From positions 1-64,000 of the forward strand of contig NZ_QPCG01000009.1 of NCBI RefSeq assembly GCF_003351025.1: a DNA stretch of 64,000 nt, written 5' to 3'. The notes beneath the pieces are model-generated. The model ran no database searches, was not told the origin of the DNA, and saw only the letters and a list, made by a program, of their open reading frames with translations. Of the stretch, positions 17,657 to 25,829 are shown in pieces (within the stretch, counting starts at the first letter, position 1; the number at the start of each line of letters is the position of its first letter). This DNA comes from Mucilaginibacter endophyticus (GTDB taxonomy: Bacteria > Bacteroidota > Bacteroidia > Sphingobacteriales > Sphingobacteriaceae). The position numbers and the translations under genes are program-made.

Positions 17657-18754
17657 ATGCGCGGTTTTGGATTTTCCAAATTTAAGCCCAATCAAATCCC
17701 TAAAGGCGGATTTGACGAATTACTAAAATTATTCCTCGAGTTGCTCAATTATACATCGGGCGATGCCGGCGAAGCTTTGGCCTGGCTTAACGAACTCGAC
17801 AAACAATACAACCTCACCAACGATGATTATGGCATGGGCGATTTCATCGATGAGCTGAAACAGAAAGGCTATCTTGATGAGGACAACCAAAACGGTGAAT
17901 TTAAGATCACGGCGAAAACTGAGCAAAGCATCAGGCAATCTGCCCTGGAAGAGATCTTCGGCAAACTAAAAAAATCAGGCAAAGGCAATCACCGCTCGCC
18001 GCAATCGGGCCAGGGCGATGAAAAAAATGCCGAGCGCCGCGAGTTTGAATTTGGCGACAGCCTGGATCAGATAGATATGACCCAATCTATCCATAACGCC
18101 CAGGTTAATCACGGCATAGGCGATTTCATGATGACCGAACGCGACCTTGAAGTAGAGGAAATGGACTACAAAACCCTTACTTCAACCGTGCTGATGATCG
18201 ACATTTCGCACTCCATGATCCTTTACGGCGAAGACAGGATAACGCCGGCCAAAAAAGTAGCCATGGCCCTTGCCGAGCTGATCCGCACCAAGTACCCTAA
18301 GGACACACTGGATATTGTTGTTTTTGGTAACGATGCATGGCCTATAACATTGCAGGATTTACCTTACTTACAGGTTGGCCCGTACCATACCAACACCTAT
18401 GCGGGCTTGGAACTGGCTACCGATTTGCTCCGCAGGCGCAAAACGCATAACAAGCAAATTTTCATGATCACCGATGGAAAACCAACCTGCTTAAAGGAAG
18501 GTACCAGGTACTATAAAAACAGCATCGGACTGGATAGAAAAGTGGTTAATAAAACCCTTAACATGGCCGCCCAATGTAAACGCTTAAAAATACCTATCAC
18601 CACGTTTATGATAGCTAAAGACCCTTATTTGCAGCAGTTTGTTCGTAAATTCACGGAAACAAATGGCGGCAAAGCGTTTTACAGCTCGTTGAACGGTTTA
18701 GGTGAATACATTTTTGAGGATTACATCAGGAACAGGAGAAGGACTGTTAGGTAA
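17657..18754 (+). CDS. vWA-domain protein paired with a MoxR/ChlI-like ATPase
   Basis: 365 residues. C-terminal von Willebrand A domain (about 170-365) with a full MIDAS: DISHSM (DxSxS), the Thr in HTNTYAGLE, and the Asp in MITDGKPT. The N-terminal 160 residues are helical and charged, with DEKNAERREFEFGDSLDQ. Such proteins act with the adjacent AAA+ ATPase as metal-insertase or remodelling pairs (like BchD/BchI or CoxD/CoxE). Start ATG 17657 has AGAAAGGA upstream; the longer frame to 17564 begins in repeat-derived sequence. Confidence 0.88.
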   Translation: MRGFGFSKFKPNQIPKGGFDELLKLFLELLNYTSGDAGEALAWLNELDKQYNLTNDDYGMGDFIDELKQKGYLDEDNQNGEFKITAKTEQSIRQSALEEIFGKLKKSGKGNHRSPQSGQGDEKNAERREFEFGDSLDQIDMTQSIHNAQVNHGIGDFMMTERDLEVEEMDYKTLTSTVLMIDISHSMILYGEDRITPAKKVAMALAELIRTKYPKDTLDIVVFGNDAWPITLQDLPYLQVGPYHTNTYAGLELATDLLRRRKTHNKQIFMITDGKPTCLKEGTRYYKNSIGLDRKVVNKTLNMAAQCKRLKIPITTFMIAKDPYLQQFVRKFTETNGGKAFYSSLNGLGEYIFEDYIRNRRRTVR

Positions 18755-18897
18755 GTCTTTAGTCGGACGTCGGAAAGTCCGGAAGTTAGGCAACGGGTAA
18801 TATTAAAAATGAAACATCGGACTGGTGAACTTTCCGACTTCCAGACCATTACAAAAACACTTCCGGACTTGCGGACTTTCCGACTTCCGGACTATAC
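18754..18897. repeat. Heptad inverted repeat locus C
   Basis: Begins in the vWA stop codon. Left arm: AGTCTTT AGTCGGA, CGTCGGA, AAGTCCG, GAAGTTA. Right arm: CTTCCGG, ACTTGCG, GACTTTC, CGACTTC, CGGACTA, with a further partial array at about 18818-18845. The two arms are complementary. A long reading frame runs through it in phase with the ATPase gene, but this is repeat translation. Confidence 0.85.
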
Positions 18898-18910
18898 TAT
18901 AAAAAATAGA

Positions 18911-20416
18911 ATGAGTAAATTATTAGATATTAAAACCCTCGGCCAATTAAAGCAAACTGGCTATAAAAGCCGCTCGGTTAAAGATGAACTACGTGCCAAC
19001 CTGATTGAACAGCTTAAAAAACGCGAAGGCGGCTTTGAAGGCATCATTGGTTTTGAAGATACTGTTATCCCCGATCTGCAAACTGCTATCCTGTCGCGCC
19101 ATAACATTTTACTGTTAGGTTTACGCGGACAGGCTAAAACGCGTATTGCCCGTTTACTGGTTAACCTGCTTGACGAATATATACCTTACATTGAAGGATC
19201 AGAATTATTTGATGACCCTTACAACCCGATTTCATGGTACGGTCACAGCGTCATAACCGAAAAAGGTGATGATACCCCTATCGGCTGGATTCACCGCTCT
19301 GAGCGTTACACCGAAAAACTGGCGACGCCAGACGTTACCGTTGCTGATTTAATTGGCGACGTTGACCCAATTAAAGCAGCTACTTTAAAACTAACTTATT
19401 CCGACGAACGCGTTATCCATTTCGGCTTAATTCCTCGTGCACACCGTGGTATATTTGTGATTAATGAGCTACCCGATCTGCAGGCGCGTATCCAGGTATC
19501 ATTATTTAACATTTTGCAGGAAAAAGATATTCAGATCCGTGGTTTTAAATTGCGTTTACCGTTGGATATCCAGTTTGTGTTTACCGCTAACCCTGAAGAT
19601 TATACCAACCGTGGTTCGATAGTAACCCCGTTGAAAGACCGTATCGAAAGCCAGATCCTGACACATTACCCGCGTTCGGTTGAGATTTCACGCAAGATCA
19701 CTCAACAAGAAGCCTCCCTTACCGACGATCAGCGCATAGCTATCGAAGCTGATGGCCTGGTAAAAAACCTGGTTGAGCAAATCGCGTTTGAAGCCCGCAA
19801 CTCTGAGTATATAGACAAAAAATCGGGTGTATCTGCACGTTTAACAATTTCAGCCTACGAAAACCTGATCAGCAATGCCGAGCGCAGGATGATCATCAAT
19901 CACGAAAAAACAACCTTTGTACGTATCACCGACTTTTTAGGTGTGATCCCTGCTATCACCGGTAAAATTGAGCTGGTTTATGAAGGTGAGCTGGAAGGCC
20001 CTGGTAAAGTGGCAAACATACTTATAGGCAAAGCCATTAAAAGCTTGTTGTTATCATTCTTCCCGGATCCCGAAAAAGCTAAAAAAGCAAAAGCTCCTAA
20101 TCCCTACGCCGCTATCATTAACTGGTTTGGCGATGGTAACAATGTAGCTTTGGTTGATGATATGCCAATGCAGGAGTACAAAAAGGCACTGGAAGAAGTT
20201 GCAGGCTTGAAAGATCTGGTTAAAAAGGTCCACCCACGTCTGAGCGAAAGTCAGCAATTGCTACTCATGGAATTTGTGCTTCACGGCCTTTCAGAGTTTT
20301 CACAATTGAATAAAGGTTTCCTTGATAATGGCTTCGCGTTTTCGGATATGTTTAACAGTTTGTTTAACTTGCAGCCCGATGACGACGACCTTGATATTGA
20401 TGACGACCGTTACTAA
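18911..20416 (+). CDS. MoxR/magnesium-chelatase-like AAA+ ATPase
   Basis: 501 residues from ATG 18911 (MSKLLDIKTLGQ). AAA+ core about 45-300: Walker A GLRGQAKTRIARLL (Ala in place of the third Gly, as is usual in MoxR proteins), Walker B-like FVINELPDLQ (Asn-Glu rather than Asp-Glu), sensor 1 FTANPEDYTNRG and an Arg finger region (TPLKDRIESQI). The rest is a helical domain ending in an acidic tail DDDDLDIDDDRY. Partner of the preceding vWA gene. The frame extends 34 codons upstream through repeat C, which I exclude. Confidence 0.9.
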   Translation: MSKLLDIKTLGQLKQTGYKSRSVKDELRANLIEQLKKREGGFEGIIGFEDTVIPDLQTAILSRHNILLLGLRGQAKTRIARLLVNLLDEYIPYIEGSELFDDPYNPISWYGHSVITEKGDDTPIGWIHRSERYTEKLATPDVTVADLIGDVDPIKAATLKLTYSDERVIHFGLIPRAHRGIFVINELPDLQARIQVSLFNILQEKDIQIRGFKLRLPLDIQFVFTANPEDYTNRGSIVTPLKDRIESQILTHYPRSVEISRKITQQEASLTDDQRIAIEADGLVKNLVEQIAFEARNSEYIDKKSGVSARLTISAYENLISNAERRMIINHEKTTFVRITDFLGVIPAITGKIELVYEGELEGPGKVANILIGKAIKSLLLSFFPDPEKAKKAKAPNPYAAIINWFGDGNNVALVDDMPMQEYKKALEEVAGLKDLVKKVHPRLSESQQLLLMEFVLHGLSEFSQLNKGFLDNGFAFSDMFNSLFNLQPDDDDLDIDDDRY

Positions 20417-20431
20417 ATATATAGCGCTGAT

Positions 20432-21742
20432 ATGATTTTTAAAGCGCTGAGTATTTTATTCTGGATCATAATTGAGCTGTTGGTTGACCGCTATGTTTTA
20501 CAGGGCATCCGTGGCGCATTCCAAAAATGGCGACTGCTGCAATCAAAAGCATTCGCCATTTTTTATTGGACAACATCCGGGCTTACCGTAGCTGCACTTT
20601 TAACTGGCGGTTATATCACCGTTGCCGGTACCGGCGTACGTGCCGGTTGCTTGCTGGCAACATTTATCCTGCTCATCTGCAAATTAACTTTTATACTGTT
20701 CATTTTTGCCGATGATATCAGGCGAAAAATCGTATTAAAACGCAACAAAACTGCAGCTGCAACTAAAATTCAAGCCACTCCTGAAACAGCTCCTGCCACT
20801 GCTACTGCTACTTCGAACACTGATTCCATCCCCCGATCGGAGTTTTTGTTAAAAGCCGGACTGCTTGCTGCTGCAGTGCCACTGGCTGCAATTAAAACGG
20901 CAATGCCTAAGGGCTCGTATGATTATCATATACTATATCAAACCATGTACCTGCCTAACCTGCCAAAGGCTTTTGACGGCTTAAGGATTGGGCAAATCTC
21001 AGACATTCATTCAGGTAGCTTCTACAATAAAAAAGCAGTACTTGGTGGTGTTGAAATGCTGCTAAAAGAAAAAACCGACCTGATATTTTTTACAGGAGAC
21101 CTGGTTAATGGTGAGGCCATAGAAATGACCGATTATCAGGATATTTTCAGCAAAGTAAAAGCCCCCCTCGGTGTCTTCTCTACCCTCGGCAATCATGATT
21201 ATGGCGATTATGGATATTGGAGCTCTATAGCCGACAAGAATAAAAATCATCAGGATTTGATAGCTACCCATAAAAACATGGGCTGGGATCTGCTACTTAA
21301 CGAAAATCGCCGGCTTAAAGTTGATGGTGAAGAAATAGGCATATTAGGTATCGAAAACTGGAGCGAATACAGCAGGTTCCCCAAATATGGCCGTATGGAT
21401 CTGGCAGTAAAAAACACCGATGATTTGCCGGTGAAACTCCTGCTGTCGCATGATCCATCGCATTGGCGGGCCGAAGTATTACCAAAGTACCCACAGATTG
21501 ATGCCATGTTTGCCGGTCATACCCATGGAATGCAATTTGGCGTACGCACCGAATATTTCCAATACAGCCCTATCACTTATGTTTATAATGAATGGGCAGG
21601 CCATTACCAGGAAAATATGCAACAATTATATGTAAATGTAGGCTTTGGCTTTGTTGGCTTAACCGGCAGGGTTGGAATATTGCCGGAGATTACGATATTT
21701 ACATTAAAAGCAGGTCAGGATCCATCACTACTAAATTCTTAA
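20432..21742 (+). CDS. Membrane-anchored metallophosphoesterase
   Basis: 436 residues: about three N-terminal membrane helices (5-25, 46-66, 70-92), an Ala/Thr/Pro-rich linker (108-130), another hydrophobic segment, then a calcineurin-like phosphoesterase domain (about 165-425). Metal-site motifs: GQISDIHSG, FTGDLVNGE, LGNHDYGDYG, LLSHDPS and GHTHGMQFG, all complete. Related to the YkuE/LpxH-type enzymes; the substrate may be a phospholipid or envelope metabolite (inference). Starts 15 bases after the ATPase gene, so possibly same transcript. Confidence 0.9.
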   Translation: MIFKALSILFWIIIELLVDRYVLQGIRGAFQKWRLLQSKAFAIFYWTTSGLTVAALLTGGYITVAGTGVRAGCLLATFILLICKLTFILFIFADDIRRKIVLKRNKTAAATKIQATPETAPATATATSNTDSIPRSEFLLKAGLLAAAVPLAAIKTAMPKGSYDYHILYQTMYLPNLPKAFDGLRIGQISDIHSGSFYNKKAVLGGVEMLLKEKTDLIFFTGDLVNGEAIEMTDYQDIFSKVKAPLGVFSTLGNHDYGDYGYWSSIADKNKNHQDLIATHKNMGWDLLLNENRRLKVDGEEIGILGIENWSEYSRFPKYGRMDLAVKNTDDLPVKLLLSHDPSHWRAEVLPKYPQIDAMFAGHTHGMQFGVRTEYFQYSPITYVYNEWAGHYQENMQQLYVNVGFGFVGLTGRVGILPEITIFTLKAGQDPSLLNS

Positions 21743-21773
21743 AGGATCGGCATAAACCGCTACCCCGTTACCG

Positions 21774-22664
21774 ATGAAGAAATTATTACAACCTGTATTA
21801 GATTTCCTGCTCTTCAGTAATATTTTCATGTCGCTATGTGCCGTAGCACAGGCATTGTTAACCTTCCACCTGATAGGGTCAAAACCTGTTTTCCCTGTTT
21901 TAGGTTTACTATTTACATCAACACTGGGTATTTATAACTTCTGTATCCTGATCACAAGACCGGCTAAGCCTCAACGCTCGCCATACAGAAGGGTGCGCTG
22001 GTTTTTTGCACATTACAGGCTAATGGTGACATTTACCATTGTTTCATTACTGTCGCTGATCCCGCTCTTCTTTATCATCACCACCGAATCAAAGATCCTG
22101 CTCATATTCCTCAGCGTTTTATCCTTCGGCTACGGCTTGCCCTTATTTAGCGTAGGCGACCACAAATTCGGCCTGAGAAATATCCCCGGCTTAAAACCCT
22201 TTTTGATAACCCTGGTATGGACCATGAGCTGTGTATTGTTCCCAGTGCTGGAATCAATGCATAATCACCTTACAGACATTTCCATGCGCGATACCACTAT
22301 ACTCATAGCCAAACGCTTTTTGTTTATAGGCGCGCTTACAATCCCTTTTGATATTCGTGACCTGTTCGACGACCGCAAAGTAGGGCTTAAAACCATACCT
22401 GTAGTTTGGGGCGAGAAGAACGCTTACTTATTTTGCCAGGTATTACTTGCAGGCTACATTGTGCTGATGTTTCTGTTCAGGCAAAACGGGTTCAGTCTTG
22501 ATTTTTTCGCACTTACACTTACCATGTTCCTTACGGGCTGGCTCATTTTTAAATCGGCTTGGGAAAAGAATGAATACTATTACTTTTTTTATATGGATGG
22601 CGTGCTCATCTTACAATATGTTATGGTAGTAGTATTTAGTTCCTTTAAATACTTTCTTCATTAA
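21774..22664 (+). CDS. UbiA-like prenyltransferase family membrane protein
   Basis: 296 residues with about eight membrane helices. The second Asp-rich motif of UbiA enzymes is clear (PFDIRDLFDDRKVGLKTIP, near residue 195). The first motif (NDxxDxxxD) is not: the equivalent region reads STLGIYNFCILITR. So it is a divergent member, perhaps with altered or lost prenyl diphosphate handling. It overlaps no gene, ends 3 bases before the methyltransferase gene and is likely co-transcribed with it, as in quinone-type pathways (inference). Confidence 0.75.
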   Translation: MKKLLQPVLDFLLFSNIFMSLCAVAQALLTFHLIGSKPVFPVLGLLFTSTLGIYNFCILITRPAKPQRSPYRRVRWFFAHYRLMVTFTIVSLLSLIPLFFIITTESKILLIFLSVLSFGYGLPLFSVGDHKFGLRNIPGLKPFLITLVWTMSCVLFPVLESMHNHLTDISMRDTTILIAKRFLFIGALTIPFDIRDLFDDRKVGLKTIPVVWGEKNAYLFCQVLLAGYIVLMFLFRQNGFSLDFFALTLTMFLTGWLIFKSAWEKNEYYYFFYMDGVLILQYVMVVVFSSFKYFLH

Positions 22665-22667
22665 AAC

Positions 22668-23294
22668 ATGGCCGCCAACTATAACAACTCGGCATGGTTT
22701 TATGACAGGCTTTCGAGGTTGGTATACGGCAAGGCATTGATAAACGCGCAGGTATATTTATTAGGCTTTATTCCTACTGCAAGTAAGATACTCATAGCAG
22801 GCGGCGGCACCGGCTGGATTCTGGAAGAGCTAAGCAAAATTCACCCTTCAGGCCTTGATATTACGTATGTGGAAATCTCTGCTAATATGACGGCGCTTTC
22901 GCAAAAACGACAAACCGGTCAAAACAAGGTTATTTTTGTTAACGATGCTGTTGAAAACGTAAAGCTTGCCGCCGACTTTGACGTGGTAATTACGCCTTTT
23001 TTGTTTGACAACTTTGTGGATGAAACTGTAGATAGCGTTTTTAACCACCTACACAATCTGCTTAAACCCGGTGGTCTTTGGCTCAACGCCGATTTTCAGC
23101 TTACAGGTCGCTGGTGGCAAAATGTAATGCTTCAAAGCATGTTTATTTTTTTCCGGCTGCTTTGCGGAATAGAAGCCAGCAGGCTCCCCGCCATCGAAAA
23201 GCGTTTTGACGCCGCCGGATATAACGTAATTGAGGATAAAACCTTTTTTGGAGATTTTATTGTAGCGAGAGTGTATAGGAAGTTATCCTCCTAA
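22668..23294 (+). CDS. Class I SAM-dependent methyltransferase
   Basis: 208 residues. Motif I ILIAGGGTGWILEEL (about 45-59), acidic motif after strand 2 (ITYVEISANM), FVNDAVENV (motif II region) and DFDVVITPFLFDNF. The rest LKPGGLWLNADFQL is typical of small-molecule methyltransferases. Substrate unknown; pairing with a UbiA-like gene 3 bases upstream suggests a prenylated or lipid product. Confidence 0.85.
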   Translation: MAANYNNSAWFYDRLSRLVYGKALINAQVYLLGFIPTASKILIAGGGTGWILEELSKIHPSGLDITYVEISANMTALSQKRQTGQNKVIFVNDAVENVKLAADFDVVITPFLFDNFVDETVDSVFNHLHNLLKPGGLWLNADFQLTGRWWQNVMLQSMFIFFRLLCGIEASRLPAIEKRFDAAGYNVIEDKTFFGDFIVARVYRKLSS

Positions 23295-23422
23295 ATGTCA
23301 TTGCGAGGAGCAGCATGGGGTAAAGTACGGGGCGACGCGGCAATCTCGTCGCCAGTGCATATCGGCTCAGTATATCCGATAAAATGGCTACGAGATTGCC
23401 GCGCTTCGCTCGCAATGACATA
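23295..23422. repeat. Palindromic element, GTCATTGCGAG family, copy 1
   Basis: Ends ATGTCATTGCGAG and CTCGCAATGACAT are exact complements. Inside, GCGGCAATCTCGT pairs with ACGAGATTGCCGC. Starts immediately after the methyltransferase stop. The other copy in the window is at 32392-32472. Confidence 0.85.
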
Positions 23423-23480
23423 TTTTTAAAGACCTATTTACAAAACTGCAAACAGCCCACTTAAAACTGCAAACCGAAAA

Positions 23481-24173
23481 CTACTGGTTATAAACAAACT
23501 TATACCCTATCCCCCTTACAGTTTGTAAATACTGTGGTGAATCGGCGTTAGTTTCTATTTTTTTACGCAGGCGCACAATGTGCATATCCAAGGTGCGGGT
23601 GTTCACATCAGCATTGTAGCCCCAAACCTCCATCATCAGTTCTTCGCGGTTTATCACCTTATTTTTGTTTTTCAGGAAGTATAGCAAGATCCTGTTTTCG
23701 AGGATGGTCAGCTCTATCTTACGGCCATCACGGATAAGCAGGTGCGTGTTTGGCAGGTGCTCCATATTGGCAAAACGGTACGACTCAGGCTTTTCGCTGT
23801 TAAGTGAAAATTTGATCTTGTTTTCGATCATCGCCACCATCACATCCATGTTGTAAGGCTTAGTGATATAATCAGATACACCAAAGTTATAAGCCTCGAT
23901 CTTATCAACGTCCTGAGCTTTGGCAGTCATCATGATGATAAGTTTATCAAAGCCTTTTTCGCGAATATTGCCGCAAACTTCAGAGCCGGGTTTGCCTGGC
24001 AGCATCCAGTCTAACAGTACAATATCCGGCTGTTCGGCCAGGATCATGGCCTCGGCATCATTACCGTTACCGGCTTCCAGTACCTTATAACCTTCCGATT
24101 GTAAACGCTCTGCAACCAGGAAACGCAGGTTCTCATCATCTTCAACCAGCGCAATTTTAATTTCTTTGTTCAT
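23481..24173 (-). CDS. rprY: OmpR-family response regulator, RprY-like
   Basis: 230 residues: receiver domain with acidic pocket EDD (11-13), phosphorylation site Asp55 (DIVLLDWMLPG), Thr in MMTAK and Lys in ITKPYNMD; and a winged-helix DNA-binding domain (ENRILLYFLKNKNKVINREELMMEVWG, DMHIVRLRKKI, QTVRGIGYKF). Closest in style to RprY of Bacteroides. Starts 3 bases after the sensor kinase gene. The name is by resemblance, not proof of orthology. Confidence 0.88.
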   Translation of the reverse strand: MNKEIKIALVEDDENLRFLVAERLQSEGYKVLEAGNGNDAEAMILAEQPDIVLLDWMLPGKPGSEVCGNIREKGFDKLIIMMTAKAQDVDKIEAYNFGVSDYITKPYNMDVMVAMIENKIKFSLNSEKPESYRFANMEHLPNTHLLIRDGRKIELTILENRILLYFLKNKNKVINREELMMEVWGYNADVNTRTLDMHIVRLRKKIETNADSPQYLQTVRGIGYKFVYNQ

Positions 24174-24176
24174 ATC

Positions 24177-25823
24177 TTAATTTTCGTATGGAAGCGTAAC
24201 AATAAATTCCGAGCCTTCATTAACCTTACTGTAAACAGTGATATCACCGTTCATAAAATTAACCAGTTCTTTACAAAATGCCAAACCCAGGCCAACGCTC
24301 CCGTTTTGATTGTATTGGTTCTCTATCCTGTAAAATTTTTTAAAAACGTTATTCAATTCATTTTTGGGTATTCCTATCCCCTTATCGGCAAATGAAAATA
24401 TAATATTGCGCCTTTCATGCGAAATATTGATAAACAACTCCTTTTGCTGAGGGTGCGAGTATTTATATGCATTTTCAATCAGGTTCTGGAAAACACTTCC
24501 TAATAATACCGGATCGGTATAAAAAGTTTCAACCCCGTTGATTTTAAATTTAAGATTAAAATCGGCATACTTTATCTTAAAAGTTTCAATATAACGACCA
24601 ATAAAACTCTCTATATCAATTTCTTCTTCTTTCAGCGTAATAGATTTATTTTCAATTTGCGTAAACGAAAGCAGTTTGTTCATTAGCTCATTCAGCTTAT
24701 CTGCTTCTTCATCCAGTATTTTACCATAATGGCGCCGCTGTCTTTCGGTAAGCTCACCATCTCCCCGCAAATTTGAACCTGCTATTTTAATTACGCTTAC
24801 CGGAGTTTTAAACTCATGGGTAAAGTTGTTAATAAAATCATACTGCAGTTTAAACAACTTCATATTTACGTTCAGGTTGCGGTAAATAAGCCAGCCTATC
24901 AGCAATAAAAACAAAGTCATTAATAATACAATGGCCCCGATGGGCATAAAGCGGCGGTTAATCTCGGCGGTTAAATATCCTTGTGCCGAACTAAAGAACA
25001 ATTTATAATCAGAAAATGCTCCCGGGAATGATACCTCAGTGATCAGTTTATCACCTTCACTATCAATAGGGTCATAAACAACCGGGGTTATCGAAACATT
25101 TTCATAAAGTTCGGGATGCGTATTTTTAACCTTCATCAGGTAGGGATCAAGGTAAAAGGTCATCATGTTTTGCTTGTATGCTGCCCCTTTACTGTTGCCC
25201 TGCATTTGCATATCGCGATAAATACGAACATCCTCGCGGCGTAGGATATTGGTATAACTTATCTTATCGGGTTTTACGTCCCAAAAAGCCTTAAAAAGCT
25301 CATCCTGGCTCGATACCTTCGACGTATCAGAAAAGGCAATGTAATTGCTTAGCTTAACAGCCATTTCCCTGAAGTCATCTTCGTTAGCTTGTGTACGTTG
25401 GCGCGAACCATTTACTTTACCATGAACATGCCAGTACTGATAAACGGCCTTAACCGATATGCTCAAATTATTTTTGCGCACCGTCATATCGGTTGTACCA
25501 CCTATCATGGCATCATAAAAGATAACCCGGCGCACAAAGCTGTAATCATTAAAAACCGAAGCCGCATATTTTCCGGCCGATGCCGAATCAAGAAAGCCTT
25601 GATAGGAAGTTATTTCGGGGATCTTGTTCTGAAAAAAATCATTATAAGGCTTTATGGTTTGCTCCAATACCTCTATTTTTTTTGAAGCAAACTCATTTTC
25701 AACATACTTGGCAGTAAGATTATAGGATATAAACAGGGCCACCACAAAAGTTATGGATATGAACACCACGAAAATAGTGATCAGCGTAAAATTTTGCCGG
25801 TAAGCGTTTTTCTGTACTGCCAT
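24177..25823 (-). CDS. rprX: Sensor histidine kinase, RprX-like
   Basis: 548 residues: membrane helix near 12-33, a periplasmic sensor region of about 255 residues, second helix near 294-314, no obvious HAMP, then HisKA with His336 (THEFKTPVSVIKI) and the ATPase domain: NLIENAYKY (N box), DKGIGIP (G1), GLGLAFCKEL (G2). The periplasmic part has no domain I recognise. It lies between an S9-like lipoprotein (6 bases upstream) and the regulator (3 bases downstream), a tight three-gene operon. Confidence 0.9.
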   Translation of the reverse strand: MAVQKNAYRQNFTLITIFVVFISITFVVALFISYNLTAKYVENEFASKKIEVLEQTIKPYNDFFQNKIPEITSYQGFLDSASAGKYAASVFNDYSFVRRVIFYDAMIGGTTDMTVRKNNLSISVKAVYQYWHVHGKVNGSRQRTQANEDDFREMAVKLSNYIAFSDTSKVSSQDELFKAFWDVKPDKISYTNILRREDVRIYRDMQMQGNSKGAAYKQNMMTFYLDPYLMKVKNTHPELYENVSITPVVYDPIDSEGDKLITEVSFPGAFSDYKLFFSSAQGYLTAEINRRFMPIGAIVLLMTLFLLLIGWLIYRNLNVNMKLFKLQYDFINNFTHEFKTPVSVIKIAGSNLRGDGELTERQRRHYGKILDEEADKLNELMNKLLSFTQIENKSITLKEEEIDIESFIGRYIETFKIKYADFNLKFKINGVETFYTDPVLLGSVFQNLIENAYKYSHPQQKELFINISHERRNIIFSFADKGIGIPKNELNNVFKKFYRIENQYNQNGSVGLGLAFCKELVNFMNGDITVYSKVNEGSEFIVTLPYEN

Positions 25824-25829
25824 ATAGGC

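Noticed and set aside
17463..17726. 87-codon frame downstream of pfkB
   Set aside because: Its first part is heptad repeat B and it overlaps the start of the vWA gene in another frame.
18809..18910. 34-codon N-terminal extension of the MoxR/ChlI-like ATPase
   Set aside because: It is the translation of heptad repeat C; the ATG at 18911 starts the family-like sequence.
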